DNA of 64,000 bases from contig MU006230.1 in assembly GCA_010093685.1 (NCBI GenBank), positions 14,802 through 78,801 of the forward strand. The letters are read 5' to 3'. Both the position numbers and the translations under genes were made by a program. Origin of the DNA: Ophiobolus disseminans (taxonomy: Eukaryota; Ascomycota; Dothideomycetes; Pleosporales; Phaeosphaeriaceae). Under the pieces are notes generated by a model. It was given only the letters and a program-made list of their open reading frames with translations. It was not told the origin of the DNA and made no database searches. Positions 33,401 through 43,791 of this stretch are shown here, one piece after another. Positions within the stretch are counted from its first letter, which is position 1. The number at the start of each line of letters is the position of its first letter.

Positions 33401-33648
33401 GCAAAGTCATAATGTCGTTTAACTGCATGTCCAACGGCCTGCGCCCACGACCTGAACAAGAGCGCGTCTCTTCCTGGCCCTCTTACAACGTCTCGGAGGT
33501 CTCGTGCCCGGAATGCTTCATTGACGTAGAGGAAGTCGAACGCCAGTGCGTTTGTGCCAACTCTAATAATGAACAGTGGCGTCGGGTCAATCTCCAGTAG
33601 CTCCAGATCCAACGGGGGTGGTTTAGTAGGTCGTACTGGCTGTTCCAT
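30447..33648 (-). CDS. Hybrid histidine kinase (PAS-HisKA-HATPase-REC)
   Basis: Seven exons (33648-33044, 32999-32611, 32560-32297, 32244-32142, 32091-31654, 31590-30835, 30777-30447) keep frame and give 961 residues. Two or three PAS-like domains occupy about 150-440. The phosphorylated histidine is H461 in FIDMTSHELRNPLSAV. The ATP lid region has N-box TNAIKFT, DTGCGM and GGSGLGLFISKSL. The receiver domain starts LNVLIVEDNLVNQKVLKKQL, with phospho-acceptor D846 in VILMDVEMPIMDGL and the conserved lysine in AISKPF. The protein ends in eight glutamines and one aspartate. There are no membrane helices, so it is a soluble sensor that passes phosphate via an Hpt protein. The signal is unknown. 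Confidence 0.92.
30449..30475 (-). repeat. CAG triplet run, eight codons
   Basis: (CAG)8, read on the reverse strand, encodes the polyglutamine C-terminus of the histidine kinase just before the stop codon. Such runs vary in length between strains. Confidence 0.85.
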
Positions 33649-34646
33649 CGCTGGAGCGTTCCTCCAGAATTTCGCTTCCAAAGCATCCAGTAAAAGAAAT
33701 GCAGGGAGGGTATTTAGGAATCGGTTCTAGGGTCAGTCTATAGGTCAAAAGACGAAGTCGGGTGCTTGGATGTGTTGTTGGGGTTAGGTGTGGTTGCTTC
33801 TCGGTGCGCCCTTTCTCTTTCCATACTAGTTACGGCTACGAAGACTTCTCGCACTGCCTACGTTAATGCAGCGCCACCCAAACAAAATAGGAGAAAGAAC
33901 AATAATAGCATAGAACAAGTTAGAGAAGCTCCTAGAAGGCATTGTGCTTGCTTGAGGATCCGAAGTGGGGTTCGTTTTGACTACCTTTTAGACACCGCAT
34001 ACGGCTGGAACAGACCCTTCTAGTTCGCATGATCTGCGACTTGCGAATGAGGGGCAATCGTTAGACGAAGAAAGGTGGGTCGCAATAATATGCGAGGATG
34101 ATCTAGACATTCTTCGCCACACGCTACGTGTTTTTAGTCGTGAAGAACAGAATCACCAAACTTCCTGCATCACCTCAAAGGTAACAATCCGTATGATTAG
34201 GGTCTAACAAGCGCTGGCAGCATTGTGTTCAGTGCCGTGACGTCACATGTCTTACTCTTCATCTATCGGAGTCGTGAATATCCAGGTGGTAGTCTCAGGT
34301 TTCGCGAAGACACCCACGCGTCATTCCCTTTTTGGCCGAGAGAACGCCCGCAGGATTGACCAATCAGATTTTGTGCGTAGTCGATCCAAGATCGCGACGT
34401 GCGTACGACGTATACCCACCAAGGACACCACGGAGGCGACTTATAAATTATCTTTGAGCGCGCGACACTCATTTTCATAGACGATTACACGATCAGCCTT
34501 TTCAATATGGTCACGTGAGTAGGTAACTTAGTCGCGTTCATGCAGGGAAAACTGCGCTAGCCAGAATCACGTCCATCCTCGCACTTTGAATCATCTGTTG
34601 CGTCCCCACCACTAAACAACCCCACACGACTTGCACATTGTTCATT
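33649..34646. promoter_or_regulatory. Divergent region between histidine kinase and RecQ
   Basis: About 1 kb. On the RecQ side are TGACGTCA (34238-34245), a CCAAT box in GACCAATCAG (near 34358-34367) and TATAAA (34442-34447), in the order expected for a plus-strand promoter. Small open frames here have no support. Confidence 0.5.
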
Positions 34647-36858
34647 ATGAGCGACGAGTTTGATTTCGATATTGGATCTGATGATGAGGCGGAAATGCTG
34701 GCAGCATCCGTCGACGTCGCCAACGGCAAGCGCACCCACAACAATTGCGACGGAACTGCAGCATCTTCAAACAAGCGCCTAAGGATCGAAAATGCACTGA
34801 ACAGTACAAACTCACCAAACACAGTGCTGGCAAATAGAGTACTCAAGGAGCGCTTCGCACTTAGTGGCTTCCGGCTCGAGCAAGAGGCTGCGATCACGCG
34901 CGTGCTGGATGGGGGCAGCGCCGTCGTGGTCTTTCCGACTGGCGGTGGCAAGAGTCTCTGCTATCAGGTGGGTTTATCCGCACCGGTCGGGCGCGTCTGT
35001 CTGACTTATATAGGTGCCTGCTGTATGCTTCCGATATCAAGACCAGGCAGCGGGCCTCCGCGTCACACAAAGCAGCGGCGTTACTCTCGTGATATCGCCT
35101 CTCATTGCCCTGATGAAAGATCAAGTTGATGCTCTGCTACTCCGGGGAATCAAAGCTGCTGTTCTAAATTCGTCAGTCAGCCGGGATCTCTATCTGGCCA
35201 CTCAAGAAGACCTTCGAAATGGTAAACTAGATCTGCTTTACTGTGCGCCTGAGCGTCTCAACAGCGAGGGCTTCATTGCTTCGCTCAAGGACATCCCCGG
35301 TGGTATTCGGATGCTTGCCGTGGACGAAGCGCATTGTATCTCTGAGTGGGGTCATTCCTTCCGCCCGGACTATCTCAAGATTGCCCGATTCGCAAAGGAA
35401 GCCAACGTTGAGCGAGTCATCTGTCTCACAGCGACTGCGACTGAAAAGGTCGCCGAAGACATCCGTAACGCCTTCTCTATCCCGGAGGAAGGCTTGTTCA
35501 GGACAACCATGTACCGACCCAACCTGCGCCTGTTAGCGGAAGCGAATCCCAAAGGCACCGACTACAAAGCAAAGCTGGTCACTCATCTGCAAAAGTACCC
35601 CGGGCCTACTATCGTGTATGTTACTCTCCAGAAGCATACGGAGACGCTTGCAACCGACCTTGTCAAACGAGGATTTCCAGCACGACCTTATCATGCAGGA
35701 ATGAACACAGACCTTCGTAGCAGAACTCAAGACGACTTCCTTGATAGCAAGGACATGATAGTAGTAGCTACCATTGCGTTCGGCATGGGCATCGACAAGC
35801 CCAACATCCGCAACATCGTACACTTCGACATCCCAGATAGCATCGAGTCGTACTCCCAGCAAATCGGCAGGGCAGGTCGCGACGGAAAGCCCAGCGTCTG
35901 CATGTTCTACCTCGCCACCAAGGACTTCCACCTCCGAAACATCTTCACATACGGCGCACGCCCCTCCCTCCGATCCCTCAAACTCCTCATGGCAGAACTA
36001 TGCTCCCCAGCCCACCGCAAACTCAAGGTTGGCGAAACATTCACAACATCGTTGTACCACCTCGCCAAAGACGTCGACATCAACGCCATCGTCCTAGGCA
36101 TCATATTCGCACAACTAGAACTGCACTTCGGGCTCTTCCGCGCAGCAGGCACCGTCTACAACACGTACAAATACGCCACCAAAGACGCGCGCCACATCCA
36201 GAACGACGCATCCCCAGCATCCCGCGCCATCAAGCGCGCATCCGTCAAAGCCGCAAAATGGACACACGTCGCCGTCGACCAACTGTCCCAATCTTCAGGC
36301 CTCGACCGCGCAGACCTCGTCCGCACGCTCAACCGCTGGAACGAAAACGGCGCCATCGAGCTCAAGTGCGAAGGCGTGCAGAATATTTTCCGCCTGCAAC
36401 GCCCCCTTCCGACCACACAGAAAGAAATCAGCGGTATTGTGAAGGAGTTGGATGACAGTCTAAGCGCGACTGAAAAACTGAATATCGAGCGCACAAAATC
36501 TTTGATAGACCTCATAACCGCCCCCGCATGTTTCTCGCGCGCACTCGCCGCATATTTCGGCGAAACGGGCTCTTCTGCACCGGTGCAATGTGGACATTGC
36601 ACGTGGTGCGAATCACATACGCAAGTCGTACTTCCCAACGAGCCGCCGCTCCCGCCGGACCCCGTCAAAGTTCAAAAAGTGCTCGATGCAATTCCTGTCC
36701 GGAATGATGCGCGGTTCTTGGCGAAAGTAGCGTTTGGCATTAAGAGTCCGCGGGGCACGGCGATGAAAGTGGGGGCTTCGGGCGTGTTTGAGAGTATGAA
36801 TGTTTGTGGGTTTGGGGATTTGTTGGAGGTTTTTGGGAGGGCTTGTGGGGAGGTTTGA
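34647..36858 (+). CDS. RecQ-family ATP-dependent DNA helicase
   Basis: Two exons (34647-34967 and 35014-36858) with a 46-bp intron give 721 residues. An acidic N-terminus (MSDEFDFDIGSDDEAEML) precedes the helicase core. Walker A is FPTGGGKSLCYQ with K102, Walker B DEAH at 211-214, and motif III LTATAT. The second RecA domain holds VATIAFGMGIDKPNIRNIVH and QQIGRAGRDG. A RecQ C-terminal region with a short Cys cluster (QCGHCTWC) follows. It is a short RecQ without the HRDC and exonuclease parts of BLM/WRN homologues, so probably a secondary RecQ beside the main BLM-type protein. It would unwind DNA 3' to 5' in recombination and repair. The intron splits the core right after Walker A. Confidence 0.92.
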
Positions 36859-36957
36859 GGTGGAGGGAGGTTGGGGGGCGGGTGAGGTGGGGCGAGGGCG
36901 ATTGAGTGCTTTACTGGAGGGTGGTTTATTTAGGGGTTGCGGCGAATATATTGATGG

Positions 36958-37183
36958 TATTGGAACAAGGTCCCTCTGGTAGTATGACTACCTTGGATAA
37001 CCAAGTGGGAGGAGGGACAAGGTGGGGTGGCTGCGACGTATTGTATTGACTATCGTATAGAGTGTTACGGACTCGCACTGTTGTGTTGGGTGCCATTGCC
37101 CACCAGGCAGTGCCTGCCACACCAGCACATCATGTGACTCTCGAGCGCCTTCTACCCTGGATTGAACCTAGATATTCTCAACA
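36958..37183 (-). repeat. Solo Copia LTR
   Basis: 226 bp with near-matching termini (TATTGG...CTCAACA; the first is probably mutated from TGTTG). It is related along its length to the Copia LTR at 3542-3766 but carries far fewer TA changes. It is flanked by GATGG (36953-36957) and GATAG (37184-37188), a 5-bp target duplication with one TG-to-TA change. No internal element sequence is present, so it arose by LTR-LTR recombination. It lies 100 bp past the RecQ stop. Confidence 0.8.
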
Positions 37184-37188
37184 GATAG

Positions 37189-37568
37189 AGCCTTGGGGAG
37201 GAATGGAATGTAAGAAAGCGCGGAAGTAGAGCGTAGTAGCAGATACAAACTGGTGTGGTTGAATCGTACCCGCGACACTATAGGTACATGTAACATGTGG
37301 GTTTTCTGTTTCTATGCTGCATCCTCAGTCGTGCATGTCCAGCTGAGACATGCGACGAAGTATACGCAGGAGACGAACATGCCTATTCATGTGTATGTTT
37401 CAGAAGTACAGACTTGGTATAAAGCACGCATACATATATCGCATCAAGCAAACATATCCAAATCCCCCAACAAGAAGAAACGCCAGGTATAAACCCGCCT
37501 CATGACGCATGTGCACAAAAACCCATTCAACACTTCCCGAGCCCAGCCCAGCACCCTCCTCGACCCCC
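37189..37568. other. Intergenic between solo LTR and CSM1
   Basis: Convergent 3' region of RecQ and CSM1. No gene seen. Confidence 0.45.
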
Positions 37569-39249
37569 TCACTCCTCCTCCAACACAATCTTCTTACTCA
37601 TCGAATCCACCACCTTACAATAAAACTTCGCCGCCTGCCCGCGCGGGAAGAAAATCTCCTCGGTGAGATAATCCGGCAGCAAGTCCAGCAATTCTTTGTC
37701 GCGCTGGTCGTTGAGGAGGGGCTGGTATATGAACTCTGTGTCTTCGTAGGAGTCACTGCCGGAGGCGATGGTAAGGTGGAAGTGGAGAGCTGGAGATAGG
37801 GTAAGTATCATATATATAGGAAAGTGGATTTGGGGAGAGGATGGGGATGGGAACGACGTACTTCCATTACGTCCGGTTTGTAAACAATCATATACATCAT
37901 CGTCATATTCGTTCTTCTTCATGCTTAGCACGACGAGATTGGTCAAGTCGCTGTACAAATCGACTTTCTGCTTCACGAGCACGGCTTCTTTGGCGGCTTC
38001 GGCGGTGCCGGGGAGGACTATGCCGTTTGAGCGGGACTTGACTGCGCTGCCAGGGACGTTCTTGGTTTCTGGTTGCACCGATGAGCGTGCTGCCGCGAGC
38101 TTGTTCGATAAGGTCTTGCTCTCGTTTTGCGAGGTTGTGAGGGACTCGGTGAGTTTCTTGGCTTCGGCGGTTAGGCGCGCGTTCTCTTTGGAGAGGGCTG
38201 CGAGCTCTTTCTTCATGGAGGCGAGGTCGGAGATGCGGGATTGGAGGTCTGAGACTTGTTGTTTGAGGGTTTTGATGACTGCCTCTTGGTCTGGAAAGTG
38301 TCAGCAGAGTTTGCCATAGTTCATCAGCAGACGTACCTTTTGCAGTCTGTTCTGTCCTTCGCTTCAACTGGTCAAAGTTGGACTCCTTCCCTGCTGTTGC
38401 GGCTTCCTTCAGCTTCTCGTACTTGACGGTCATGGACTCCAGCTTCCGTGTGAGATCGCCAACTTTCCGCCGCAGGACCGGGTCTCGTTCGGAATCTGAC
38501 GCGCTTCCTGCTCGTCTTGCTCCAGCTGAAGTCTGCCGCGCCCTGCTGGGTTGTGCTTGGGCGCGTCGTGCCGATGGTCGCGGTGGTGGCGGCATGCTCT
38601 CAGGAATCTCTTCCACCTCTATCGAGTCCTCAATGTCCATGGGATCGTCAATCGGCTCGGGCTGTGTCTCTGGTACCGTCATGGGCTCTAGCACGGCATC
38701 TGCCTTTTTCGATCGCGCCGCCGTCTTTGCCTTGAACTCCTTCTTCGCTGCAGGCTCCTTCGTTGCAGGTTTGCGGCCTCTCTTTGCTGGTGCAGACTCT
38801 TCCATCACCTCCTCCCCTACCTCCTGGGCCTTCTGTGCCTTCGCTGGCCTGCCCCTCTTCGTTGTCTTCACCGGTGGCGCAACTTCCTCCTCTTCAAACT
38901 CGTCCACTTCTTCCGTGTCGCTGCCATTGACATCCTTGCGCTCCACGAGTGCTTTGCGCCCAGCTTTGGTAGGCGCCTTCTTCGCGACTGCCGCAGTGCC
39001 TTTCTTCACGCCTAGCACGTTTCCACCGCTTGCGCGACGCGACACTGGCCTGCCCTTAGCAGCCGCCTTGGTCGCGGGCGCCGTTGCTTTGGTTTGCGCT
39101 GCTTTTCCACGCGCTTTGCGCGTCGGCGCCTTGTTCTCGGCATTGGACTCGGGTGTTGGCAGCGCGTTAAGTTCGTCATGTGTCATTTCGTCCTCCGACG
39201 CCGAATCGACGGTGAAGGAGATGTTTGCAAGCGCATTGCGAGGCGCCAT
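37569..39249 (-). CDS. CSM1: Monopolin complex subunit Csm1/Pcs1
   Basis: Three exons (39249-38337, 38290-37862, 37789-37569) give 520 residues. The N-terminal half is basic and Ala/Lys/Pro-rich with acidic islands, including AT-hook-like KRGRPAK and KRGRKPA, and is probably disordered. A coiled coil follows (about 265-385, VGDLTRKLESMTVKYEKLKE to KKLTESLTTSQNES). The C-terminal globular Csm1/Pcs1 domain holds YSDLTNLVVLSMKKNEYDDDVYDC, then LHFHLTIAS and EFIYQPLLNDQRDKELLDLLPDYLTE. Csm1 dimers with a Lrs4/Mde4 partner clamp kinetochore microtubule sites and organise rDNA. The partner is not in this window. The long plus-strand frame across this gene is a shadow. Confidence 0.9.
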
Positions 39250-39510
39250 ATTGTGTGAGAGGTTTCGCGCGTCGAGATTGGTGGTTGTGTAGTTTCGTTG
39301 CTCGGCAAGAGATGCGATGGAAGCGCAAGGTGGGATGTGTAAACAACACGGCCCGTGCGTTCCTTCCCGGCGCGGGTTCGCGCTCGTGCTTCGTTCCTGG
39401 TTTGGCACTTGCAAACCTGCAACACCGAGAACCGACACAACGAGAGAGTTGTTGTTGCATCACATTGATTCGTGTCTATCCATCACTGCAATTTCTAGAC
39501 ACAGCTTGAA

Positions 39511-40290
39511 TTACTTCACCATCTTCCCAAACACACTCCCCATACTCTCCTCCCAGCTCTTCACAATACCGTTCCCCATCCCCGCACTAATCATCTCATC
39601 CCCCTCCTTCCACTTGCCCATCACCTCATCGACAAACTCGTCCACCGAAAGCGCCTGCTCATTCTTCTCCTTCTTGTTATCATCCGGGTCCTCCCTCTCG
39701 CGGTGCAAATCCGTCGCCACAGTCGGCGGCGCAATCTCCACGACGCTGACATTCGAATCCTTGAGCTGCGCGCGCAAGTCCATGCTCCAGAAGTGCAGCC
39801 ATGCCTTAGTGCCGCAGTACACGGGGTTGATGACGCTGAAGGGCACAAAGCCGAGCACGCTGGAGACGTTGACGATTAGGGCGTTGGGCTTGGATGTGAA
39901 GTGCTGGAGCAAGTGCAGGGTGAGATGCATGGGGCCGCGGATGTTGATGTCGATTTCTTGGTCTGCCTTCTTTGCAAACTCGGCTGGATCGTCCTTGTTA
40001 ACATCTAGTGGTCGCTGCACGCCGGCGTTGTTGACGATGCAGTCGAGATCGGGGTGGTCGGTGATGAGCTTCTGTACGAAGTCGGGTATTGAAGCTACAT
40101 CGCCGGTGTCGAGGACGTAGTATGCTGCTGCGCCTATTTCTTTGGATGCAGATTGCAAATTTGACTCGGTTCGTCCGGCGATGATGACTTTCTTGCCGTC
40201 TTTGATGAGCTGTTGGGCAAGGGCTTTGCCGATGCCGCCGCCACCGCCGGTTACGAGAGCGGTTTTGAAGGAGTAGTTTGAGGATGACAT
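39511..40290 (-). CDS. Short-chain dehydrogenase/reductase
   Basis: Intronless, 259 residues, classical SDR length. Cofactor site TGGGGGIG near residue 15; IIAGRTESNL after the second strand suggests NADP(H) preference. Further motifs are VNNAGVQ, active-site serine in IVNVSSVLG, and YCGTKAW (YxxxK). The VEIAPPTVATDLHRE segment fits the DltE/YdfG-like oxidoreductases. No signal peptide or membrane helix. Substrate unknown. Head-to-head with the phenol 2-monooxygenase-like gene. Confidence 0.9.
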   Translation of the reverse strand: MSSSNYSFKTALVTGGGGGIGKALAQQLIKDGKKVIIAGRTESNLQSASKEIGAAAYYVLDTGDVASIPDFVQKLITDHPDLDCIVNNAGVQRPLDVNKDDPAEFAKKADQEIDINIRGPMHLTLHLLQHFTSKPNALIVNVSSVLGFVPFSVINPVYCGTKAWLHFWSMDLRAQLKDSNVSVVEIAPPTVATDLHREREDPDDNKKEKNEQALSVDEFVDEVMGKWKEGDEMISAGMGNGIVKSWEESMGSVFGKMVK

Positions 40291-41117
40291 CTTCGGTGGA
40301 CGATATGAATAGTTTGGTGTTTTTATGCCACGACGTTGCGATGGAGACTGAAAAATGGCAGAATTGACTTCGTCCAGGCGTATTGGTACCCAATCAAGCT
40401 ATGACGGAAGTATTCGCCGCTTGATGCTATAACTGCGTCATAATTGCACAAGGCACCTCTGATTTATCATCAGGCTGTGGTTTCAATGAAGGAAATGGAA
40501 TTGCTGTTCAGCTACTGTCGCCATGCAGAATGCCCACCCTATGCATCGGGTCAGAGCGCGTTTGACCGCACCAAATAAGGTGCTACTCAGTGTGGCATAC
40601 GTATTGACATGGGAGATCCAGTACAAGCGGTCTTTGACAGGGGAAGTATAACGCATTGCTATGTAACGGCAGGAATTCGATAAGCGGAATTGCAGCGGAA
40701 GGTGCGATGGACCTGCAGGTACACCTTGGCTCCAAACTCATCCCGAGGTCTTTACAAAGACCTGACAAACCCACGTTTGCCTCCAACCCTACCCCAGTTT
40801 ACTCCACAGCTCTATCTGCGAATCAAACCCCGAAGAAGTCACTGACGGCGTCATCTAGACAGGGTTCAGCGCGGCGCGTTGTGGGGTAGCTCCGCCATCG
40901 AGCAGCCTGCACCCCTCCCGTTTCGCCGACACGCACTGCCGCCCGAGCTGGGATGCGACGAGCAGCCAGGCTACCGGTAGTCATGGATGCATATAGACGA
41001 GCGTCAGCCTGCTCGCAAGATGCAGTTGACACTCGCCGTCTTCACATCTTACACCCTTCTACGGGGTAGTTGATTTTAGTCCGTCTCGAACTTACCCTGA
41101 AATACTGCAACGCCACT
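40291..41117. promoter_or_regulatory. Divergent region between SDR and FAD monooxygenase
   Basis: An 827-bp head-to-head interval. A CCAAT box (ACCCAATCAAG) is near 40388-40398, on the SDR side. No gene supported. Confidence 0.45.
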
Positions 41118-43155
41118 ATGGCTACCAAAGAAACACCCGAATCAAAATGTGACGTCCTCATCATCGGCGCTGGACCGGCGGGCATGATGATGGCTGCGTG
41201 GATGGCACGCTGTGGCATCAATGCACGAATCGTGGACAAGAGAGGGACCAAGATCTACTCCGGCCAGGCTGACGGCTTGCAAATCCGCAGTCTGGAAATA
41301 TTCGACAGCTTTGGCTTCGCGGACCGAGCGTGGAAAGAAGCAAATCACATGATCGAGATGTGCATGTGGAATCCTGGCGAAGACGGCACAATACGGCGAT
41401 CTGACCGCGTTCCTGATGTGCCTGTTGGGCTGTCGAGGTTCCAGCAGATTGTACTGCATCAGGGACGGATTGAGAGATTCTTTCTGGACCACATCAAGAA
41501 ACACTCGAAGGATACGTTGCGTGTGGAGAGAGCTGTACTGCCAGAGTCGCTTCACATTGCGAATGATTGTGACAACCATTCACCAGACAACTACCCAATT
41601 ACGGTTCAGTTGAGATATCTTACGGAAGAGGAAGCGAAGCCTGCGCAGAGCAAAGGGTCGTCAGTGAGCGATGGACTGTTCAGAAGCAACCTTGCGGAAG
41701 ATGATACCGACGATCTGATCGCAAAGAGTAGGGAAAAGGAAGGCAGCACCGAAACTGTCCGAGCAAAATACATGGTCGGCTGCGATGGTGCTCACAGCTG
41801 GACAAGACGACAACTTGGGTTTCAACTTGAGGGTGAGCCAACGGACTACATTTGGGGCGTTCTTGGTAAGGTCTTCGTCCTTCCCGCCTCATGCTTGACT
41901 GACTTGATCTTTAGACATCATACCCATCACAGACTTCCCCGACATCCGAATGCGCTGCGCCGTTCACAGCGCGACTTCAGGCTCCCTCATGGTTATTCCC
42001 CGCGAGAACAAACTCGTTCGCCTCTACATTCAACTCACTGAGATCAAACCTGACGCCAGCGGACGTGCCGATCGAAGCCAGATTACACCGGAGACTATCA
42101 TCACCGCAGCTCAGAAGATTATCGCTCCGTACAAGCTGACCTACAAGTACTGTGACTGGTGGACCGCCTACCAGATCGGGCAGCGAGTGGGCACAAACTT
42201 TGATCACAAGAACCGCGTGTTCCTGGCTGGCGATGCAGTGCATACGCATTCTCCAAAAGCAGGACAGGGCATGAATGTTAGTATGCAAGACGCATACAAC
42301 TTAGGCTGGAAGTTGGGATTGGTTGTCAAGGGCATTGCAAAGCCAGACATACTAGCAACCTACCAATCCGAGCGACGAAAGATTGCACAAGACCTGATAG
42401 CATTCGACCACAAATTCAGCCGTCTCTTCTCCGGCCGCCCAGCAAAAGACGTAATGGACGAAGAAGGCGTAAGCATGTCCGACTTCAAAGACGCATTCCT
42501 CAAAGGCAACATGTTCGCCTCGGGCCTATCAGTCGACTACGGCGCCAGCATGCTCATCGCCAAACCCGGAAACCCCACAGACCAAGGCGACGGCACGCAT
42601 GTCCCTTCCACCAAGACCGTAGGCCACCAAGATCTCGCAACGAATATCAAGCTCGGCATGCGCTTCCCCAACTACAAGGTCTTGAATCAGGCAGATGCCA
42701 GACCATGGGACTTCCAATCCAAACTCATCAGCAACGGGAAATTTCACCTCGTCGTCTTCGCAGGTCACATCCTCTCGCCCCAACAATCCTCGCGTCTCAA
42801 CTCCTTCTGCTCAGCACTAACATCTTCCCCCTTACTATCCAAGCATCTCCACACCAACATCAACGTGCTAACCATTCACGCATCGCACCGTGTCGACGTG
42901 GAGCTGCTGCGCGACTTCCCGGACATCTTGCACCCGTTTCAGGAGGAATTGGGATGGGATTATGATAGCGTGTATGTGGATGACGAGAGCTATCACGAGG
43001 GGTTTGAGGATGCTTATCGTGGGTATGGGGTTAGTAGGGAGAGGGGGTGTGTGGTGGTTGTTAGGCCGGATGGGTATGTGGCGTGGATTGGGGAGTGTGA
43101 TGGGGTTGGTGGGGAGGGGGTTGGGGGGTATTTTGGGGGGGTTTTCGTTGGTTGA
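41118..43155 (+). CDS. Phenol 2-monooxygenase-like FAD hydroxylase
   Basis: Two exons (41118-41865 and 41915-43155) with a 49-bp intron give 662 residues. The FAD fingerprint is VLIIGAGPAGMMMAAWMA, the DG motif CDGAHSWTRR, and the GD motif VFLAGDAVHTHSPKAGQGMNVSMQDAYNLGWKL. The last 190 residues form the thioredoxin-like domain typical of phenol hydroxylases. The protein ends in a Gly-rich tail. This group uses NADPH and O2 to ortho-hydroxylate phenols such as phenol or resorcinol. The exact substrate is not predictable. ATG at 41118 is preferred over the one at 41070 because it directly precedes the conserved start. Confidence 0.92.
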
Positions 43156-43791
43156 GGGCACACCATTGTACGCATATCAAAAGCTATGGTCAGTGAACGA
43201 ATTTCTGAGAATACACTTTGGTTGCTGTGGTACATGTACCGAATCATGCAACTAAGATCTTTCGGCGGGGATGACTTCAGTGATCTAGCGGGAAAGACGC
43301 CGGCTGTGGGTGTTTGTTTACCAAAAGCGCTATGCGGAGTAATCTTCACGAACGCTGACGACGCAAGAACATCGGATCGACGATCATCCCGTTTCGAAGC
43401 TACCCAAAACCCCCGAACCACTGCACGCACCGGGCATCCAAAAGCGGTACACGCAAGTATTGGTGCTCCGGATGTGGACGGTTTCATCTCGATGCGGGGC
43501 TTGCATGGCCTAGCGTGTCTCGCGTGGCTGTGTACCTGGCGTTGCCCGTGACGACCGCCGAACTCCAAACAAACGGGCGGCGCTGCAGTGCGACATGCTT
43601 TACCTACTAACAAGGTTTCGAGACACATTCATATCGCATTCTTGGATTTCTGTCGCTTTGCAGGTGGCGAAATACCGATTCACTGTTGGGAGAACCTGGA
43701 AGAGAGACACCGCGAATAGAACAATCGCGACTCAGACACGCGCACACAACAATCGCGATATCGCAATACAATCACTGTCGCACAAGACGAC
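43156..43791. promoter_or_regulatory. Upstream region of the chitin synthase gene
   Basis: No gene supported. CACAC/GCGA-rich sequence with repeated ATCGCGA units (43730-43770) precedes the ATG and probably forms the 5' untranslated region. Confidence 0.4.

Noticed and set aside
20225..36858. A secondary-metabolite or catabolic gene cluster
   Set aside because: FMO, transporter, SDR and phenol hydroxylase genes occur here, but they are separated by housekeeping genes (PUS4, RecQ, CSM1), with no synthase backbone gene or cluster regulator.
38378..39292. 304-codon plus-strand frame opposite CSM1
   Set aside because: It is antisense to the Ala/Lys/Pro-rich N-terminal half of Csm1, where GC-rich codons keep the opposite frame open. 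No domain and no splice partner.
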